Virus record (IMG/VR): IMGVR_UViG_3300015242_000039
Location: 1-26,924 of that record
Source: a virus
Strand: one strand, 5' to 3'
Length of the DNA: 26,924 nucleotides
Under the pieces are notes generated by a model that made no database searches, was not told the DNA's origin, and saw nothing but the letters and a program-made list of their open reading frames with translations. Positions 26,851 through 26,924 of the stretch are shown in pieces (within the stretch, counting starts at the first letter, position 1; every line of letters begins with the position of its first letter). The position numbers and the translations under genes are program-made.

Positions 26851-26924
26851 GTAGCGCCTCCAGCTCTGATTGCGATGCATATACTAAACTTTGCGTTATG
26901 CCGAACTGATCCCAGTACGGATAT
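26834..26924 (-). CDS. 3' end of an upstream tail gene (partial)
   Basis: The frame YPYWDQFGITQSLVYASQSE, then LEALRAAAS, runs from the window edge to TGA 26834-26836. It continues the tight overlap pattern of the operon (17 nt with the hub gene's GTG) and contains that gene's ribosome site. Only 29 residues are visible, so the product is unknown; it is presumably a baseplate or tail protein. Confidence 0.6.
   Translation of the reverse strand, partial: YPYWDQFGITQSLVYASQSELEALRAAAS

Noticed and set aside
1-26924. Integrase, transposase or insertion sequence
   Set aside because: No protein with tyrosine/serine recombinase or DDE motifs and no terminal inverted repeats with target duplications were seen.

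Overview
This is an AT-rich fragment of a tailed bacteriophage or prophage genome. The tail genes at the right end encode a hub-like protein, a Gp138-type spike, a gp25-like wedge protein, baseplate J and a DUF2612-like protein, which point to a contractile (myovirus-type) tail. The host is most likely a Gram-negative, probably gammaproteobacterial, cell. This is inferred from a CsrA-like protein, four perfect TTATCCACA DnaA boxes, a GH24 endolysin and an exported Nuc-type phospholipase-D nuclease. Stop codon use, including many TGA stops in ATGA overlaps, fits code 11. No integrase, capsid, terminase, tRNA or rRNA gene was seen.

Layout. (1) 1-2566, + strand: a left-edge accessory block of small genes in at least four short transcription units. 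Three complete promoters carry the core ACCGGTA, twice as a 14-bp palindrome, between the -35 and -10 boxes. A fourth promoter is cut by the window edge. Every unit begins with an RNA hairpin right at its 5' end. The block encodes an acidic protein, a ribbon-helix-helix-like protein, an exported PLD nuclease, a two-TM protein and unknowns. Its last unit carries no protein gene. It holds two diverged 29-nt repeats around a 32-nt spacer with exact type I-E CRISPR geometry (5-6-4-6-8), and a Rho-independent terminator starts at the next base. This solo mini-CRISPR or RNA anti-CRISPR candidate is the most exciting item in the window. (2) 2559-8593, - strand: a long operon of small, tightly overlapping genes, mostly unknown and in several paralogous sets. 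Recognisable members are a DUF1064-type nuclease, an RNA polymerase alpha-CTD-like protein and an XRE/CI-like HTH protein. (3) 8594-9176: non-coding, with a probable replication origin of four DnaA boxes in tandem at 11-bp period. (4) 9177-10121, - strand: an HTH_36-like replication or regulatory protein, an unknown, and a Cro/YdaS-like repressor. (5) 10122-10291: divergent control region with 23-bp-spaced direct repeats. (6) 10292-13610, + strand: an early operon with a CsrA-like regulator, an ERF single-strand annealing protein, a YopX-family protein and unknowns. (7) 13520-26924, - strand: the late operon, running hub, spike, gp25, J, DUF2612-like, two duplicated glycine-rich adhesins, a series of fibre proteins, and a lysis cassette.

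How it may work together (inference): the Cro-like protein and the divergent region set early transcription. ERF, DUF1064 and the DnaA-box origin serve recombination and replication. The CsrA-like and alpha-CTD-like proteins may redirect host RNA regulation and RNA polymerase. The right arm builds the baseplate and fibres and then lyses the cell. The left block looks like a separately controlled anti-defence or lysogenic-conversion cassette. Several genes shorter than 60 codons were recovered by direct reading (753-926, 1489-1659, 6298-6441, 8078-8233, 14219-14377, 20296-20448), as was the 3' end of a gene at the right edge.
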